Shown: one piece after another, positions 27,281 to 37,442 of the stretch
Position numbering within the stretch: position 1 is the first letter of the stretch
Layout of the letters: each line of letters begins with the position of its first letter
NCBI RefSeq assembly: GCF_000744095.1
Contig: NZ_JQLI01000004.1
Location: 372,001 to 436,000 of the forward strand
DNA length: 64,000 bases
DNA from: Cupriavidus necator A5-1
GTDB lineage: Bacteria; Pseudomonadota; Gammaproteobacteria; Burkholderiales; Burkholderiaceae
Direction: 5' to 3'
The notes under the pieces: generated by a model
Databases searched by the model: none
Told to the model about the DNA's origin: nothing
What the model saw: only the letters and a program-made list of their open reading frames with translations
Position numbers and translations under genes: made by a program

Positions 27281-27320
27281 TACGAAACGTATTGACATAG
27301 GTACGTAACGTAGCTAATGT
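27281..27320 (+). promoter_or_regulatory. Promoter of the rightward Bug gene with two TACGnnnCGTA operators
   Basis: TACGAAACGTA (27281-27291) abuts -35 TTGACA (27292-27297). The 17-base spacer contains TACGTAACGTA (27302-27312), and -10 TAATGT is at 27315-27320. The layout mirrors the opposite promoter at 27112-27151 exactly, including the 21-base centre spacing. The rest of the 27010-27433 gap holds only leaders. Confidence 0.78.
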
Positions 27321-27433
27321 CGGCGTTAGCGTCGGCAAGGCGCGGTGGCACACGCGAGACAGCCAGCGGCAGGTACCTATAGTTGCCACATGCTTCCGCC
27401 ACTTTTTGCTCTAACCACTTGGAAGGCAAGTTC

Positions 27434-28411
27434 ATGAACCGCATCCATCGTATGTTTGTACTTGCGGCGTCCGCTGTCGCCGCATGTTTCTCCAGCGTGG
27501 CCCAGGCCGAAACCTATCCCAGCAAGCCCATATCGATCGTGGTGCCGTTCTCCGCAGGTGCGGGTACCGATCTGATAGCTCGTGTCCTGGCGGAGAAGCT
27601 GTCAGTCCGGATCGGCCAGCCCGTGCTCGTCGAGAATCGTGTCGGCGCTGCCGGCGTCATCGGAACCAGCTATGTGGCAAAGGCGCCCGCTGCCGGGTAC
27701 ACACTTTTGTTCGCGCCGGGAAGCATTTCCTTTGCCAACCTGGTAGTGAAGGGTGGGGCGAGCTCCGGCTACGATCCGGTGCACGACTTTACCCCGATTG
27801 TCGCTGTGGGTAATACGCCGGTGTTCCTGGTGACCGGATCGAACAGCGGCTTCAAGACGTTCAAAGACGTGGTGGTGGCAGCCAAGAGCAAGAAGTTGGA
27901 GTACGGTAGCGCGGGACCAGGCTCCATACTCCACATCATCGGCGAGGTAGTGAACAAGGAAACCGGGTTGAATCTCGTTCACGTCCCCTACAAGGGCGTA
28001 GCACCGGCGGTTGCCGATGTGCTGGGAGGTCATATTCCGTTTGCTTACGGTTCGCTCAGCACGATCCGGCCTTATGTGGCCAGCGGGAAATTAGTGCCTT
28101 TGGCAGTCACCAGTCGAGGACGATCCCCACTGGCGCCCGACGTTCCGACACTTAACGAGATGGGCTACAAAGGCGTCGATCTAAACTCGTGGTATGGCCT
28201 CTTCGGGCCCAAGGGCATGCCCGTGGAAGTGGTAAAGAAGTTAAACATGCACTTAAATGAAATCCTCAAAATGCCCGATGTGATTGCGCGGATGGCCGCC
28301 CAGGGCGCGTCGCCGATCGGGGGGGTACCGGAGGTGCTTGGCAGGATGAACGCAACCGATACTGAGCGCTTCGGAAAGATCATCAAAGAAATGGCCATTA
28401 CGACGGACTAG
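27434..28411 (+). CDS. Bug-type receptor, rightward member of a paralogous pair
   Basis: 325 residues from ATG 27434, with GGAAGG about 7 bases upstream. Signal peptide ends in AQA-ET. The binding loop is VPFSAGAGTDLIAR. GSILHIIGEVVNKETG, HVPYKGVAPAVADVLGGH and WYGLFGPKGMP are almost the same as in the protein at 26035, while residues around the ligand loop differ (SAGAGTD against PAGGDTD), so the pair may have diverged in specificity. Its promoter belongs to the predicted pyridine regulon. Confidence 0.9.
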   Translation: MNRIHRMFVLAASAVAACFSSVAQAETYPSKPISIVVPFSAGAGTDLIARVLAEKLSVRIGQPVLVENRVGAAGVIGTSYVAKAPAAGYTLLFAPGSISFANLVVKGGASSGYDPVHDFTPIVAVGNTPVFLVTGSNSGFKTFKDVVVAAKSKKLEYGSAGPGSILHIIGEVVNKETGLNLVHVPYKGVAPAVADVLGGHIPFAYGSLSTIRPYVASGKLVPLAVTSRGRSPLAPDVPTLNEMGYKGVDLNSWYGLFGPKGMPVEVVKKLNMHLNEILKMPDVIARMAAQGASPIGGVPEVLGRMNATDTERFGKIIKEMAITTD

Positions 28412-28493
28412 GTCCGGCAAGGGATATTGCTACGCCACAGGAGTTACGCCAATATTGCTGCTCCTCACCGGATATCGATGTCTTGGAGTCGCA

Positions 28494-29459
28494 ATGCCGT
28501 CCGAGCGTGCCTCGCGTTACGTGTGGGTCTCAAGACAGGCTGCCCTGTCTGTTTCTGCAGCAGGCCGTGATTGGCGCTCAATAATGCGTCGCGCCGTCCC
28601 CCGGCAGTGCCGCCATGTCCGGCTTATCGTCTGCCTTCTTGCCAGCGTGGCCACGGTAGCCGTGGCCGCCGCCGGCGACCAGCCTGAGGCGGCGAGGGAT
28701 GCAAACGTCTGTAGCTCAGTCTGGTTCCCGCGAGGAATGCGACTGCAGATGGAAGCCGATGGCGATATGCCCATGTCACGCCGATCCACGCAGTTGGCTC
28801 CCTTGCCTACAGCGTCGGGATGCCAGACGGACATCGAGATTCACTCCAAGACGGCATTAGCGGCGCTGATGGGCCCGCCTGTTATCACGGAGCAGCAACA
28901 GCGCGTGCTCTTGCGACCGGCTGCAAACGGTGCGCCGCCTGGTATCACGGGTAGTGCCACGGTCAACGCATGGGCACGTTACACGCGCCTGTATGGCACG
29001 ACTACCATTGATGGCCTTGGCCTGCTGGATTACCAATACCGCGGGTTGGCGCTGCACGAGGGTGACGTCCTTGATGGTGGCTCGGTCGAAGCCAGCGTTT
29101 CCTTCACCATCTATGCCCGTGACTCGGCCACTGAAGTGGGTAAACTCGTTGCCCCACATGCGACCGTCGCGGTAGCCTCGCGCCGGGTCGGAAAGCGCCA
29201 GCTGATTCAGACAGCGCTAGGCCCTTCGGAATGCGTGCCGATCCAGTATGTACGCGTGACGTCGATCGGTCCGATGATTATCGCAGGCGAGCAAGTCCTG
29301 TCCGAAGCTGCGCGCCTGCAAGTCACCGACTGGTACTGCCCGGCAGCTGGTGTGGTGATGCGTCAGGACATCACCGAGGGCGACAAGATGCAGCGCATCG
29401 ACACGACGGCTGCCGATCCGCTGGAGCAAACTTCACAGGCCTCGCCCTGGCCGAGATGA
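28494..29459 (+). CDS. Hypothetical exported protein
   Basis: About 321 residues from ATG 28494, which has GGAG 6 bases upstream; ATG 28584 would give a more normal signal peptide (RLIVCLLASVATVAVAAAG). The body is beta-rich without a motif I recognise. It has four or more Cys (NVCSSVW, SGCQTD, SECVPI, WYCPAAG) that could form disulfides in the periplasm. The gene follows the Bug receptor and precedes a cyclase-type regulator on the same strand, with 82 and 84 bases between. A role cannot be assigned. Confidence 0.65.
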   Translation: MPSERASRYVWVSRQAALSVSAAGRDWRSIMRRAVPRQCRHVRLIVCLLASVATVAVAAAGDQPEAARDANVCSSVWFPRGMRLQMEADGDMPMSRRSTQLAPLPTASGCQTDIEIHSKTALAALMGPPVITEQQQRVLLRPAANGAPPGITGSATVNAWARYTRLYGTTTIDGLGLLDYQYRGLALHEGDVLDGGSVEASVSFTIYARDSATEVGKLVAPHATVAVASRRVGKRQLIQTALGPSECVPIQYVRVTSIGPMIIAGEQVLSEAARLQVTDWYCPAAGVVMRQDITEGDKMQRIDTTAADPLEQTSQASPWPR

Positions 29460-29543
29460 GCGCGACTGCATTCGGCAATGTCTTGCCAACGCAGGTGATT
29501 GCGCCTCTAATGAGTCGGGGCAGAGAGCTAGCCAGAGGGCCAA

Positions 29544-32500
29544 ATGCGCTGCGTAAGTTGCGGGTACGAGAACCCGGCGTTAGCCAATTTCTGCGAGGAG
29601 TGCGGTGCCAGCCTCGTGCAGATGTGTCTGCGTTGCGGCGGCGCTTCAGGCCCTGCAGCGAAATTCTGTGGCTCATGTGGCGCGCCCTTCACTGAGAGCC
29701 GCATCGACCTCGGCAGTACGCCCGGCCCGCTTCTTTACACCCCACCCCATCTCGCCGAGCGCATCCTCGCCGAGCAGGCAGCGATGGAGGCAAGAGGGCA
29801 TCCGGCTGGCGAACGCAAGACCATCACTGCGTTGTTTGCAGATATGGCGGGCTCGACTGCGCTGATTCAGGACATGGACCCTGAGGACGCACGCGCGCTG
29901 ATCGACCCGGTTGTGGCGCTCATGATGGAGGCCGTACACCACTACGAAGGGTACGTCGCCAAATCCCTGGGGGACGGTATTCTTGCGCTATTCGGTGCGC
30001 CAATTGCCCACGAGGACCATCCGCTGCGCGCATTGTATGCTGCACTGTGGATGCAGGGAACGATGCGTCGACATAGCGCCCAGGTCCGTCTGGAGCGCGC
30101 TATTTCGCTGCAGATCCGGGTTGGTGTACACACCGGGGAAGTCGTGGTGCGCTCCATTAGAAAGGATGACTTGCGCACCGATTATGACCCGGTGGGACAC
30201 ACTATTCACATCGCGGCCCGGATGGAAGGCGTGGCTGCACCATCGTCCATTCTCGTCAGCGAATCGGGACTCACAAGCTGAGCGCGGGCTATTTCGAGTT
30301 CAAAAGTCTGGGGACCGCGCATGTAAAGGGCGTCCGCGATTCGCTTGCAGTGTATGAGGTGCTCGGACTGGGACCTTTGCGCACGCGCTTGCAGGTGGCT
30401 GCGCACCGCGGTCTGGCAAGGTTTGTCGGCCGTCAGGCGGAAATGGAGTGCTTGCACCAGGCGTTGGAGCGAGCCAAGGCGGGGCACGGACAGATCGTTG
30501 GGGTGGTGGGCGAGGCTGGCGTTGGAAAATCGCGTCTGTTCCACGAGTTCAAGGAATGCTCCAGGCAAAGCTGCATGGTTCTGGAAACCTTTTCAGTGTC
30601 ACATGGCAAGGCCTTTCCGTATCTGCCCCTGATCGACTTGCTGAGGAACTACTTTCAACTCACCACGCAGGATGACGAGCGGCTGTGCCGTGAGAAGGTC
30701 ACAGGCAGGCTGCTGACCCTCGATCGCGCGCTGGACCAGTGTCTCCCATATTTGCTTTATCTACTCAGCATCAGCGAACCTGGCTCGCCGTTTTCCAGCA
30801 TGGACCCCGCCATTCGGCGCCAGCGCACCTTCGAGGCGATTGTGCAGTTGCTTGTGCGGGAGAGCGCTGACCGGCCTCTACAACTGCTGTTCGAGGACCT
30901 GCAATGGCTGGACAGCGAGACTGAGGCGTTCCTGCATACGCTGGTCGAGCACATACCGGGCGCGAGAATCCTTATGCTCGTGAATTACCGCCCGGAGTAC
31001 TCGCTCGACTGGGGCCGCAAGCGCAACTACACCCAATTGCGGCTGGAGCCGCTTGACCAGGCCGACGCGCAGGGCCTTTTGACCGCGTTACTTGGAGATG
31101 ATGCCTCGCTCGTTTCTCTGAAGTCGCTCATCCTGGCAAAGACAGAGGGTAATCCCTTCTTCATGGAGGAAGTCGTCCAGACGCTGGTCGAGGAGAACAT
31201 CGTACTCGGCCGGGCCGGAAGCTACCGCATCGAAAAGGGCCCTGCGGCCCTTCATATTCCGACGACCGTGCAAGCAGTTCTGGCCGCCCGTATCGACCGG
31301 CTCCCCGCCGCACAGAGGGAGCTGCTGCAGACGCTGGCTATTATCGGCAAAGAGTTCTCCTTAAGCCTGGTCCAGCAGGTCACCGTGCTCCCCGAAGACA
31401 AGCTGCGCGCGCTGCTGGCTGAGTTGGAGGCGGGAGATTACGTTCATGAGCGGCCAGCATTCCCAGAGGTGGAGTATGCCTTCAAGCATGCACTTACCCA
31501 GGAGGTGGCCGCCAACACCCTCCTGGTGACACAGCGCAGTGAACTGCATGAACGCACGGCACAGGCCATTGAAGCGTTGTTTTCCGCCCAGTTGAAGGAT
31601 CATTGCAGCGAGTTGGCGCATCATTACAGCCGCAGCGGCAATATCCGGAAGGCCGTCGAGTACCTCCAGTGCGCCGGCCAGCAGGCCTTGCGGCGTTCAG
31701 CACAGGCCGAAGCGATACGCCATTTCAGTGCAGCCCTTGAGCTGCTCAGGCTACTTCCGGAAAGCCCCGAACGCACGCGCGAGGAACTCATGCTGTTGCT
31801 GACCCTGGGGCCAGCCTGGATGGCGGTGCGGAGTTACGGTGCCCCCGAGGTGGAAGCGACCTACACGCGTGCGCTGGCCTTGTGCGAGCAGGGCGCGGAA
31901 ACACCGCAGTTCTTCTCGGCGCTGCTGGGGTTATGGTCGTTCTATCAATTGCGTGCGCAATACCGGGAAGCGGAAACCTTGGCAGAGCGCCTGCTACGCC
32001 TGGGCCAGGAGACACAGGAGCCCGAACAGCTGGCCGAGGCACACCGTGTTCTCGGCGCCACTGTGTTCCGTCTCGGCGAAATCGGCCAGGCACGTACCCA
32101 CGAGGAGAAGGCGCTGGCGCTGCACCGTCCCGACGAGCCGCATTACGGTGGCCTTCTGCGCTACGCGCCGCGGGATTGCGCGGAATCCCGCGGTTCATAC
32201 GCGTAGCGCTTTGAGCTGGATTCTCTGGTACCTGGGCTTTCCAGATCAGTCCAGCGTGCGTAGCCAGGAAGCTCTCGAGTTGGCCCGGAGTGCCGCGGAC
32301 CCGCTGGCCCTTGCCCTGGGGCTGGCCTTTGCGGCCCAGCTCCATCAGTACCGACGTGAGACGCATCGGACCCGGGAGCTTGCCGAAGCTGCAGTCACGC
32401 TTTCGGACGAACGGGGGTATCCGCTGTACCAGGCCTGGGGAGTCATCCTGCAAGGCTGGGCCCTGGCCGAGGAGGGTAGTCACGAGGAGGGAATCGCACA

Positions 32501-32969
32501 AATACGAGAAGGCCTCATCGCCCACGAAGCGACCGGGGCGGCGCTGGGGCGCCCGACGCTGCTGGCGCTGCTGGCTGACGCCTGTGGAAAAGCGGGACAA
32601 GCCGAAGCGGGACTGCTCGTGCTGAACGATGCGCTGGCTCTGGCAAGCAAGACCGGCGAGCGGTTCCATGAACCAACGCTGATTCGGCTCAAAGGGGAAC
32701 TGATGCTGCGATTGGCGGCTGGGAAGGAGGCCTCGTCCTGTGCCCAAGAGGCGGAGGCATGTTTTCAAACGGCGATTTCCATTGCCCGTGTCCAAGGAGC
32801 GAGGTCAGTGGAACTGCAGATTGCGCTGAGCCTGGCTCAACTCTGGCAGCGCCAGGGCAAGTTTGCCGCAGCGCGGGAGGTGCTGACGGGAATTCTCGGC
32901 AGCTTCACGGAAGGATTCGATACCGTCGACTGGCTTCAGGCAAATACGCTGCTGGCGGACCTGTCCTGA
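29544..32969 (+). pseudogene. Class III nucleotide cyclase - AAA ATPase - TPR regulator, broken by two frameshifts
   Basis: Three consecutive open frames form one protein of about 1140 residues. Part 1: double zinc ribbon (CVSCGYENP...CEECG, CLRCGG...CGSCG) and class III cyclase catalytic domain (ITALFADMAGSTALI, SLGDGILALFG, VGVHTGEVV). Near 30267-30272 one base is missing and the frame passes to part 2: P-loop GEAGVGKS, Walker-B-like LLFEDLQWLD and TPR helices. Near 32155-32195 it shifts again to part 3, the remaining TPR array. Intact relatives couple cyclase or cyclase-like signalling to an STAND-type ATPase. Here it is either decayed or mis-sequenced. The metal Asp in LFADMAGST is kept. 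Confidence 0.85.
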
Positions 32970-33109
32970 TTCAGATGCTACCTCTGTGAGTTGCCGTCAT
33001 CGGCTGGAGGTACGGATGACGCTCAAGGATGTGTAGCAGTGCCAGCCGCTTTGTCAGCGGCCGGCTGCAGCGCCCGTTGCGAGTTGCCTACGGCGCGCCG
33101 TGCATTGCG

Positions 33110-33964
33110 TTACTGGTTGTAGCCGTACACGCCGCGGCCGGTCTTGCGGCCCAGGTAGCCGGCGGCCACCATTTCACGCAGCAGCATGGCCGGGCGGTAC
33201 TTCGGATCGGCAAATTCGCTGTACAGCACTTCCATCACGGCCAGCATGGTGTCCAGGCCGATCATGTCGGCTAGTGCCAGCGGACCGATCGGGTGGTTGC
33301 AGCCCAGCTTCATGCCTTCGTCGATCTCTTCCGGCGAGGCCAAGCCTTCGCCCAGCACGCAGAAGGCCTCGTTGATCATCGGGCACAGGATGCGGTTGAC
33401 CACGAAGCCCGGGCTGCTCTTGACCGTGATCGGGCACTTGCCGAGCTGCTTCGACAGCGCTTCCACCGCAGCATGCGTGGCGTCGCTGGTCTGCAGGCCG
33501 CGGATCAGTTCCACCAGCGCCATCACCGGTACCGGGTTGAAGAAGTGCATGCCGATAAAGCGGTCGGCGCGCGAGGTCACCGCGGCCAGCTTGGTGATCG
33601 AGATCGACGAGGTGTTGGACGCGATGATCACGTTCTCGCCGACGATACCGTCGATCTGCTTGAGGATCTTGACCTTCAGGTCGTAGTTCTCGGTGGCGGC
33701 CTCGATCACGATGTCGGCGGCCTTCATGTCGTGATACGTGGTGCTGCCCTGGATGCGCGCCAGCGCGTCGGCCTTCTGGGCCTCGGTCAGCTTCTCTTTC
33801 TTGATCAACCGGTCCAGGCTGCCCGCCACGGTGGCCAGGCCCTTCTGCACGGCGGCGTCGCTGATATCGACCATCACCACGTTCAGGCCGACGACTGCGC
33901 AGGCCTGGACGATGCCATTACCCATGGTGCCGGCACCGACGATGCCCACGGTTTTGATTGCCAT
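33110..33964 (-). CDS. paaH: 3-hydroxybutyryl-CoA dehydrogenase
   Basis: 284 residues, start ATG 33964 with GAGGAG 8 bases upstream. Rossmann GAGTMGNGIVQACAVVGLNV, then ASNTSSISITKLA, IGMHFFNPVPVMALVELIRG (catalytic His) and GFVVNRILCPMINEAFCVL. It oxidises 3-hydroxyacyl-CoA to 3-oxoacyl-CoA with NAD. Remembered Cupriavidus PaaH1 sequences match nearly residue for residue, the best single clue to the organism. It looks like a core-metabolism gene beside accessory genes and may be a second copy in this genome. Confidence 0.9.
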   Translation of the reverse strand: MAIKTVGIVGAGTMGNGIVQACAVVGLNVVMVDISDAAVQKGLATVAGSLDRLIKKEKLTEAQKADALARIQGSTTYHDMKAADIVIEAATENYDLKVKILKQIDGIVGENVIIASNTSSISITKLAAVTSRADRFIGMHFFNPVPVMALVELIRGLQTSDATHAAVEALSKQLGKCPITVKSSPGFVVNRILCPMINEAFCVLGEGLASPEEIDEGMKLGCNHPIGPLALADMIGLDTMLAVMEVLYSEFADPKYRPAMLLREMVAAGYLGRKTGRGVYGYNQ

Positions 33965-34076
33965 CTCTCTACTCCTCAAAGTTGTTTGTGTATCCGAATA
34001 CTGTGTGGGCTCCAGTCAGACCAGGGTCGCTGCTTGCATCGGCAGCAAGGCCACGGCCCGCCGCCGCAGCATCGAC

Positions 34077-34538
34077 TCAGGCCGCGTCCGCGGCGGCCCG
34101 CGAGCGTTCGGCGGCAAGCGCAATGCCGGCTTCAAGCTGCCCGAGGCCCTTGGAGAAGTTGCGCATGGTGGTATCGGAAACCTTCTCGAGTACCTCCTGC
34201 AGAAAACTCGATCGCTGCGGTAAGCCTTGCTCTACGACATCACGCCCTTGCGCAGACAGGATGACATTGGTGATTCTGTTGTCTTGTTCGGACGTTTCTC
34301 TTGTCACCCAGCCAAGCTCCTGCAAGGCTTTCAGCTGGCGTGTCAGTGCGCCGGGATCCATGTCGACCTGCTCCGCGAGCGTCTTCTGCCCGATCGGCGC
34401 CGCATTGATGTACAACCCGTGAAGGACGCGCCAACGCGGCAGCGGATGCCCGATGCGCTGTTCGAAAGCCGCCGCATAGGCGCGGTAAGTACGCGCGAAC
34501 TGCCGCAGCAGCGCCACGCTCTCTTGCTCGAGTTCCAT
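34077..34538 (-). CDS. MarR-family regulator of the adjacent MFS pump
   Basis: 153 residues. Winged HTH with LYINAAPIGQKTLAEQVDMDPGALTRQLKALQELGWVTRE and the wing DNRITNVILSAQGRDVV. It follows the MFS gene by 18 bases in the same operon, the EmrR/MarR pattern of a local efflux repressor. The inverted repeat at 36173-36188, just before the MFS start, is a plausible operator. No cysteine redox switch is visible. Confidence 0.88.
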   Translation of the reverse strand: MELEQESVALLRQFARTYRAYAAAFEQRIGHPLPRWRVLHGLYINAAPIGQKTLAEQVDMDPGALTRQLKALQELGWVTRETSEQDNRITNVILSAQGRDVVEQGLPQRSSFLQEVLEKVSDTTMRNFSKGLGQLEAGIALAAERSRAAADAA

Positions 34539-34556
34539 TCGATTCTCCCGCCTGGC

Positions 34557-36155
34557 TCAATCGGCGACAGTGGCCGTCGATTCAATGGTCCGAATGAGCT
34601 TCACGGGGGGAACGCGGGTAGCTCGCCAGATACCAGCCACTGCAAACACCAGGACCACCATCAAAGCAATATGAATAGCATCCACAAGTGACACGCGGAC
34701 GTGCTCGAGCAGCAAAGCGCCGTCGTGCCCGGCCTGATGCAGTTGGGTCAGCAAAGCTTCTTGCGCTGTCTTGTCGACCAGGATCTGAGGATTGGACATC
34801 CGCGGCAACCAGTTGCTTGCATCCGCCTCCGCGAGCACAGCACTGACACGGTTCATATAGCTACGGTTCACCAGCGTGCCGACAAGGGCGGTGCCGACCA
34901 TGCCGCCCACCATGCGCAAAGACTGGAGCATAGCCGTGGCAATGCCCAGGTTCTCAGGCCCCGCGGTCTGCTGCGCAAACACGGTCAGATTGGGCAAAAT
35001 GAACCCCAAGCCAAAGCCGCCAACAAGCATGATTGCCATCAGCACATGATCAGACGTTCCGCGCGTGGATTGCGTCAGGCCAAGGCAAGCCATTGCCTGC
35101 ATTGCAAAACCAGCATAAAGCATGTAGTTGGGACGAGGAATCCGTGTAATGAGGCGGCCGTTCAGAATGCTGCCAGTAGTCACGCATACCACCAAGGGAG
35201 TGATCAGCAGTCCCGCCTCCTTCGGCGAATGGCCGAATCCGCCCTGGAACAGCAGGGGCGTATACACCAACAGGGAGAACATGACGAAGCCTGCTACGGT
35301 CGAAATCAGAAACAGTGGGCCCAGATTCGGATTGCGGAACATGTCGAGCGGCAAGATCGGGTTCGCGGCACGCCGCTCCCACCACAGCAGGCTTGCACAG
35401 GCCAACACCGAGGTCGCGAGCAGACTCGAAGTCAGCAGCCCAACGCCGCGATCGGGCAGGAGCTGGACGCAGAGTTGCAGGCTGCCCAGGCCGAGCCCTA
35501 TCAGGCCGGCGCCCAACCAGTCAATGCTAATCCCGTCGTCATGCGATAGAGGGCGCAAGTGTGGCAGGTAGCGCCAGGAAAGGAACAGTCCGAGCAGACC
35601 GACTGGCAGGTTCACATAAAAGATGGCGCGCCAGCCGTACCACTCCGTAATCAGGCCGCCCAGGGAGGGCCCTACAGCGTTGGCAATACCGAACGCAGTG
35701 GTCATGATGACTTGCCAGCGCAGGCGCACATGGGCATCCGGGAATAATTCCGGAACGCAGGCAAACGCAGTCCCAACCAGCATACCGCCCCCGACACCCT
35801 GCAAGCAGCGGGCAGCGACCAGGAAAGGCATGTTAGTTGCTATGCCGCATAACGCTGACGCGACAATGATCACGACGATCGACGCCAATACGAACGGTTT
35901 GCGCCCGTAATAGTCGCCCAACCTTCCAAAGATAGGGACGGTAATGACGGACGCCAGCAAATACGCCGTCGCCACCCATGCGTAATAGTGAAAGCCCTTT
36001 AGCTCGGCCACGACCGTAGGGAGCGCGGTGCCCACCACAGTTTGATCCAGGGCCACCAGCGTCACGACAACAGCGAGACCCAGCACTGCGAGCAAGGACT
36101 CGCGAAAAGGCAGCACTTGGCCGGTCTTGTATGGGTTGTGAGGCTGATGGGGCAT
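34557..36155 (-). CDS. MFS transporter, DHA2 (EmrB) type
   Basis: 532 residues and 14 predicted membrane helices. Motif D1 is LDQTVVGTALPTVVAEL, motif A is GRLGDYYGRKP, and motif C is GPSLGGLITEWYGWRAIFYVNLPVG. A loop of about 50 hydrophilic residues (ASNWLPRMSNPQILVD onward) precedes the last helix, as in EmrB. It exports hydrophobic compounds with proton antiport. It forms a two-gene unit with the MarR gene downstream. It may protect against the aromatic compounds handled by neighbouring clusters. Confidence 0.9.
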   Translation of the reverse strand: MPHQPHNPYKTGQVLPFRESLLAVLGLAVVVTLVALDQTVVGTALPTVVAELKGFHYYAWVATAYLLASVITVPIFGRLGDYYGRKPFVLASIVVIIVASALCGIATNMPFLVAARCLQGVGGGMLVGTAFACVPELFPDAHVRLRWQVIMTTAFGIANAVGPSLGGLITEWYGWRAIFYVNLPVGLLGLFLSWRYLPHLRPLSHDDGISIDWLGAGLIGLGLGSLQLCVQLLPDRGVGLLTSSLLATSVLACASLLWWERRAANPILPLDMFRNPNLGPLFLISTVAGFVMFSLLVYTPLLFQGGFGHSPKEAGLLITPLVVCVTTGSILNGRLITRIPRPNYMLYAGFAMQAMACLGLTQSTRGTSDHVLMAIMLVGGFGLGFILPNLTVFAQQTAGPENLGIATAMLQSLRMVGGMVGTALVGTLVNRSYMNRVSAVLAEADASNWLPRMSNPQILVDKTAQEALLTQLHQAGHDGALLLEHVRVSLVDAIHIALMVVLVFAVAGIWRATRVPPVKLIRTIESTATVAD

Positions 36156-36172
36156 TTTGTTGTCGCGTCAAT

Positions 36173-36188
36173 CATTGTGCTGTCAATG
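36173..36188. promoter_or_regulatory. Candidate MarR operator before the MFS/MarR unit
   Basis: CATTG-N6-CAATG, a perfect 5-6-5 inverted repeat, 18 bases upstream of the MFS start. It overlaps a leftward TTGACA. Assigned to the MarR protein at 34077 by position only. A different palindrome, TCGTA-TT-TACGA, lies at 36233-36244. Confidence 0.45.
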
Positions 36189-36289
36189 AGTGTACTACAT
36201 GCGATCACGATTTCCTATATAAGATCTTATGTTCGTATTTACGACCGAAATGCGGATTCCAGGATGCCGATCGACCCTGGTGCGCGCCA

Positions 36290-37318
36290 TCAGATAGTTC
36301 GCGTACAGGTATCGCCGGTGCTGGCGGCAATGTCACGCGCAGTTTTCGCGTCTGCAACGTGCATTAGTTGCGGCAGGCAGACGTGGTTCTTGGCGGCGAT
36401 GACCTGCGCCAGAATCGAGAGGGCGATCTCAGGCGGCGTCCGGCTTCCTATATAGATGCCTGCCGGGCCTTGCAGGCGGGCCAGCTGCTGATCGCTCAGG
36501 TCGAACTCCCGCAGTCGTGCGCGACGCGCGTCATTGTTGCGTCGCGACCCCAGGGCACCGACATAGAAGGCGCGCGTGCGCAGCGCTTCCATCAGTGCCA
36601 GGTCATCGAGCTTCGGATCGTGCGTGACAGCGATCACTGCGCTGCGGTCGTCGAGCTGCATCTCTGTCACCGTGTCATCCGGCATGGTTCGCACCATGGT
36701 GACGCCCGGAATGTCCCAGGTTTCGGTGTACTCTTCGCGCGGATCGCAAATGGTAACCTGGAAGCCCAGGCCAACGGCAATCTGGGCCAGGTACTTTGAC
36801 AGCTGTCCGGCTCCAATCACGAGCATGCGGTAGCGTGGTCCATGAATGGTGAGCAGCGTCCTGCCGTCGAAGCTCAGGCCGTCCGTGGATTGCGCAGCGC
36901 TGAGCCGGGCATGGCCGCTCGCCATATCAAGCGTTCGCGCCACGAGTTTTCCGCTTTCTACGGCCTCAAGCAGCTCGCCGATGCGGCTCCTGGAACTGAG
37001 GGGCTCCTTCACCAGTTCAATAGTGCCGCCGCAAGGCAGGCCAAAGCGATGGGCCTCTTCTGCGCTCACCCCATACTTGATGGCTTCCGGCTTCACGTTG
37101 GCAATGCCTTCGCGCCGGACCCGGTCGATGATGTCGTCCTCAATGCAGCCGCCCGATACCGATCCCACGACCAGTCCGTCGTCGCGAACCGCCAGCATCG
37201 CGCCTTCGGGCCTGGGTGAGGAGCCCCAGGTCCTGACTACCGTGACCAGCAACGTGCGATGACCTTCGGTCATCCAGCGCACGCTGCTTCTCAGGACTTC
37301 AAGATCCACGCTGTCCAT
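36290..37318 (-). CDS. XdhC/CoxI-family molybdenum-cofactor insertion factor
   Basis: 342 residues from ATG 37318. Two-domain XdhC: an N-terminal part with TLVTVVRTWGSSPRPEGAM-like text and GSVSGGCIEDDI, and a C-terminal Rossmann domain with MLVIGAGQLSKYLAQIA, AVIAVTHDPKLDDLAL and FYVGALGSRRNNDAR. Such proteins bind Moco, help its sulfuration and insert it into xanthine-dehydrogenase-family enzymes. It ends the leftward arm that also encodes the 2Fe-2S and FAD subunits, so it probably matures the cluster's hydroxylase. A longer upstream frame has no homology. Confidence 0.88.
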   Translation of the reverse strand: MDSVDLEVLRSSVRWMTEGHRTLLVTVVRTWGSSPRPEGAMLAVRDDGLVVGSVSGGCIEDDIIDRVRREGIANVKPEAIKYGVSAEEAHRFGLPCGGTIELVKEPLSSRSRIGELLEAVESGKLVARTLDMASGHARLSAAQSTDGLSFDGRTLLTIHGPRYRMLVIGAGQLSKYLAQIAVGLGFQVTICDPREEYTETWDIPGVTMVRTMPDDTVTEMQLDDRSAVIAVTHDPKLDDLALMEALRTRAFYVGALGSRRNNDARRARLREFDLSDQQLARLQGPAGIYIGSRTPPEIALSILAQVIAAKNHVCLPQLMHVADAKTARDIAASTGDTCTRTI

Positions 37319-37442
37319 GATGATCTCTGCGCTGCAATTAGATTGACAAAGAAACAGGCGACGTCGCCTTGCTGGCTGCCGATCGCTACCGCGACGGATG
37401 ACGTTGTCAGGAAAAGGCCTTGCTCCGTTGTGATCGCGGTGC

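Noticed and set aside
27054..27308. Small rightward open frame of 84 residues between the Bug pair
   Set aside because: It covers both regulon promoters and has no ribosome site or family likeness.
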